Assembly: GCA_021785495.1 (NCBI GenBank)
Contig: JAJYFB010000004.1
Location: 1-55,846, forward strand
From: Acidobacteriota bacterium
GTDB lineage: Bacteria > Acidobacteriota > Terriglobia > Terriglobales > Acidobacteriaceae
Length of the DNA: 55,846 nt
Direction of reading: 5' to 3'
Shown here: in pieces, positions 53,589 to 55,846 of the stretch
How positions within the stretch are numbered: position 1 is the stretch's first letter
How the letters are laid out: each line of letters starts with the position of its first letter
Notes under the pieces: model-generated
The model's database searches: none
The model's input: only the letters and a program-made list of their open reading frames with translations
What the model was told of the DNA's origin: nothing
Position numbers and translations under genes: made by a program

Positions 53589-53869
53589 CTATCCTTCGGC
53601 AAGAAACGCCCTGGCGGCATTGAGAATGGCCGGTGCCACGGCGTCAATCTCGTTCTCGCGCATCAGGTGCAGCGGCACGCTGTCTCCCAGTTCCGGGTTC
53701 ACCCCGTCAGCCAGGCTAGGCTGTTCAGTGACCGATGCGATCTTGAAGCGCTCCGGCCATAGTCAAAGGTGCGCATCACGCGCCACTTGACGAGCGCCGG
53801 ATCGAACGGCGCTTCAAGCTGCGCGAAGAGCTTCTCGCGCCCGGCTTCCGTAGACTTTGTTGCGGCCAT
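53589..53869 (-). pseudogene. Rad52-like N-terminal fragment, frameshifted
   Basis: From an ATG at 53869 with an aaggag ribosome site, the first frame reads REKLFAQLEAPFDPALVKWRV, which resembles the N-terminus of Rad52-type recombination proteins on acidobacterial elements, as recalled. After about 40 codons it loses sense. A second frame then carries on to the TAG at 53589 (ERFKIASVTEQPSLADGVNP, then ENEIDAVAPAILNAARAFLA). The shift or deletion shows the gene is dead. The identity of the second part is unknown. Confidence 0.45.
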
Positions 53870-54268
53870 ACCTCAACTCCTTCGGTCGAGGGACTGCGTT
53901 TCAAGCCACAGAAGAACTGAAAGCGCCACGGAGGGCGCTCATGACAGCGGCAAATTGTATTGGATCTGAAGAGCTTGCTTGCGCTCGGCGACACTTAACC
54001 GTAGATAAGATGTTGATATGATTATGGTTGCTTTGGGAAAGAGACTTGACCAGTTATCCCTAGATACTCACCGACTTCACCGTAGCCGTTTGCCTCGGGG
54101 GCTCTCCAGATACAGCCCAAAGACTATAATTTTTCAATCCTTCCCATTCTGATCGGTTATGACCTCAAAGCGGGCTGGGCCGAGATGATCCCTTCCCGGA
54201 ACAGCAGGCGGTTAGCTCCACGCCTACTCTACGGCATGGCGGAAAACTTTCTTCAAGAAATGTGTTGA
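53870..54268. other. Gene-free AT-rich region before the GntR gene
   Basis: About 400 bp of comparatively AT-rich sequence. A 44-codon plus-strand frame (54018) lacks supporting signals. I see no repeats here apart from the operator that begins at 54269. Confidence 0.5.
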
Positions 54269-54292
54269 CATGTACTAGAATACTAGTACATG
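54265..54292 (+). promoter_or_regulatory. GntR operator overlapping a -35 box
   Basis: A perfect 10-bp palindrome catgtactag-aata-ctagtacatg (54269-54278 and 54283-54292) overlaps TTGACA (54265-54270) and ends 8 bp before the ATG. This matches the dyad type bound by YtrA-class GntR repressors, so autorepression is likely. Confidence 0.7.
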
Positions 54293-54300
54293 ATTCGATC

Positions 54301-54726
54301 ATGAATGCCGCTTCGAAGAAGTTTCGCGCGCCCTTCCGATTCCGTCTGGATGAGGCGAGCGGCGTGCCGGTGTACCGCCAGATCATCGATCAGGTGTGCG
54401 GCGGGCTGGCGTCGGGTGCGCTTGCGATGGGCTACCAGTTACCCACCGTAAGGCAACTTGCAGTAGATCTCGCCATCAACCCGAATACGGTGGTTCGAGC
54501 CTATCGTGAATTGGAATTCAATGGCTTGATCGAGACGCATCAAGGGACGGGCACCTTTATCAGCACCCAGAAGCTGCCAAGCGCCAAAGCTGAGCGAGAG
54601 CGGCAGTTGAGCCAGATTGTGGCCGACGCCATTGCGCGCGCAGGTGCTGTAGGAATCACAGTCGACGAACTTGTCGAGCAGTTGCGGGCATGGCCCGGTG
54701 GGCGGGCCCTAAAGGAGAACGTATGA
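54301..54726 (+). CDS. GntR family regulator, YtrA subfamily
   Basis: 141 residues from the ATG at 54301, just past the operator; the longer frame from 54262 would be translated through the operator. FRLDEASGVPVYRQIIDQVCGGLASGALAMGYQLPTVRQLAVDLAINPNTVVRAYRELEFNGLIETHQGTGTFIS is a complete winged helix, followed by a short C-terminal helix region as in YtrA (about 120-140 residues total). It lacks a large effector domain. The stop overlaps the slipin start (ATGA, 54723-54726). Confidence 0.93.
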   Translation: MNAASKKFRAPFRFRLDEASGVPVYRQIIDQVCGGLASGALAMGYQLPTVRQLAVDLAINPNTVVRAYRELEFNGLIETHQGTGTFISTQKLPSAKAERERQLSQIVADAIARAGAVGITVDELVEQLRAWPGGRALKENV

Positions 54727-55592
54727 CACCGAAAGTCAATTTTCAGAACACGAACAGCGTGGCCGTTACCGCATTCATTATTTGCCTGCTAGCCGGAGGC
54801 ATCATTACCGGCACAACGCAGCGGCCTTTACCGGCAATCGCGGGAGCAGTTGTTGGCATTTACCTGTTGTACGCAATCAAGGTTGTCCGCCAGTGGGAAA
54901 AAGCCGTGCAGCTACGCTTCGGCCGCTATGTTGGTCTTCGCAATCCGGGGCTTTGTCTCATTATTCCAATCATCGAGACTTTGAATCAGTTCGTCGACCA
55001 GCGAGTGCGCGTCGCTAATGTGTCAGCCGAGACTACATTGACTCGCGACACAGTGCCTGTGAACGTCGACGCGATCATCTTCTGGATGGTTTGGAACGCC
55101 GAGAAAGCCATCCTCGAAGTCGAGAATTACAACGACGCCATCACTATGAGCGCACAAACCGCGCTACGCGAATCCATCGGCAGACATGACCTGCACCAAG
55201 CGCTTGCCGAGCGCGAGATGCTTGGCGAGGAGTTGCAGAAGATTCTCGACACCAAGACTAATCCCTGGGGAATCACCGTTCAGTCGGTGGGGATTCGTGA
55301 CGTGCAGATTCCCGTGCAGTTACAAGATGCGATGTCGCGCGAGGCGCAGGCAGAGCGCGAGCGTTGCGCCCGAGTAATCCTCGGAACGGCCGAAACCGAA
55401 ATCGCTGATAAGTTTGCCGCAGCCGCCTCAACCTACAAAGACGATCCAGTCGCACTGCATCTTCGCGCAATGAACATGCTTTACGAGGCCATTAAAGAGC
55501 GTGGCTCGATGGTGATCGTACCCTCTTCCGCGGTGGAGACGATGGGGCTGGGTGGGATGCTGGCTTCTACGGCATTAAAAATCCACGATTAG
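54723..55592 (+). CDS. Slipin / SPFH (band 7) membrane protein
   Basis: 289 residues from the ATG at 54723, which has a strong aaaggagaacg ribosome site. Two hydrophobic N-terminal segments (~14-31, 36-52) are followed by an SPFH domain (~52-210): EKAVQLRFGRYVGLRNPGLCLIIPII, VSAETTLTRDTVPVNVDAIIFWMV and SVGIRDVQIPVQLQDAMSREAQAERERCARVI. A helical C-terminus follows. Slipins are stomatin-like membrane scaffolds; the usual partner is an NfeD protein, not seen before the window ends. Translational coupling to the GntR gene implies co-regulation. Confidence 0.92.
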   Translation: MTPKVNFQNTNSVAVTAFIICLLAGGIITGTTQRPLPAIAGAVVGIYLLYAIKVVRQWEKAVQLRFGRYVGLRNPGLCLIIPIIETLNQFVDQRVRVANVSAETTLTRDTVPVNVDAIIFWMVWNAEKAILEVENYNDAITMSAQTALRESIGRHDLHQALAEREMLGEELQKILDTKTNPWGITVQSVGIRDVQIPVQLQDAMSREAQAERERCARVILGTAETEIADKFAAAASTYKDDPVALHLRAMNMLYEAIKERGSMVIVPSSAVETMGLGGMLASTALKIHD

Positions 55593-55846
55593 CCGCAACG
55601 CGTGACAGCATGGACGTGGTGCTGCTTTTGTCGGAGCTTTCGTCTTTGGTCGCGATCATGTTGAGGGCCGGATGGTAGCTGCCAAAGCTCTATGCACTGG
55701 TGTTGTATGAACGACCGGCCAAGCGCGGAAAACTGGAAGCACCAGCGTTCCGCTGCACGAGCGGAGCGTGTCAACGAGTTTGAGACAAGTGGCGCACGAA
55801 TTTAGTGTTGAATTTCTTCTGTCGGCACTGGCGGGATGGGCGGGTT
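55593..55846. other. Trailing region after the slipin gene
   Basis: 254 bp with no supported gene or repeat. Short open frames exist on both strands without ribosome sites or recognisable sequence. Confidence 0.4.

Overview
The window is a GC-rich (about 60-65%) chromosomal segment. Its gene content and repeat types suggest an Acidobacteriota genome of the Terriglobia (Acidobacteriaceae) type: paired MdtBC-like RND pumps, a FecR/aromatic-rich secreted protein, a DcaP-like porin, class II photolyase, a PadR/bPH pair, acidobacterial palindromic repeats and CAG-heptamer repeats. This placement is inference from recognised families; no rRNA or tRNA gene is present to confirm it.

Layout. 1-6.0 kb: 3' end of tex, then on the minus strand larE, a secreted FecR-domain protein and ruvC, then a DUF2062 membrane protein and a secreted S1/P1-type nuclease. 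6.3-10.9 kb: a three-gene signalling operon (hybrid histidine kinase, single-domain response regulator, Hpt protein). 11-16.7 kb: Tat-exported aldo/keto reductase, class II photolyase, lytic transglycosylase and a small zinc-ribbon-like protein. 16.8-26.1 kb: a four-gene RND efflux operon (adaptor, two permeases, outer-membrane factor). 26.6-28.1 kb: divergent arsM/arsR. 28.3-35.1 kb: porin, AsmA-like protein, RNase J. 35.1-39.7 kb: a small gene plus a truncated AbiEi-like protein, a cytoplasmic PAS-PAS chemoreceptor, and a DUF192-PilZ fusion. 39.6-48.9 kb: pyruvate kinase, BrkB/YihY protein, a YiaK-type dehydrogenase, uvrC, an OmpA-like lipoprotein, a broken higBA module and pyrE.

The last 7 kb (about 49-55.8 kb) looks accessory. 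It holds an anchored secreted protein with a PEP-CTERM-like tail, a lone LacI regulator, decayed gene fragments, a PadR-bPH operon and a GntR-slipin operon. Each of the last two operons sits behind a perfect palindromic operator. Fragments that resemble a DUF6094 protein and a Rad52-type protein lie on either side of the PadR operon and suggest an eroded integrative element.

Most notable: the higB toxin gene has been hit twice, by a 7-bp tandem duplication and by a 155-bp MITE with perfect 19-bp terminal inverted repeats, while its promoter/operator and the higA antitoxin remain intact. Three loci carry heptanucleotide CAGnnnn arrays. The uvrC gene carries in-frame insertions of two different repeat families, and a sister copy of one of them lies just upstream of the gene.
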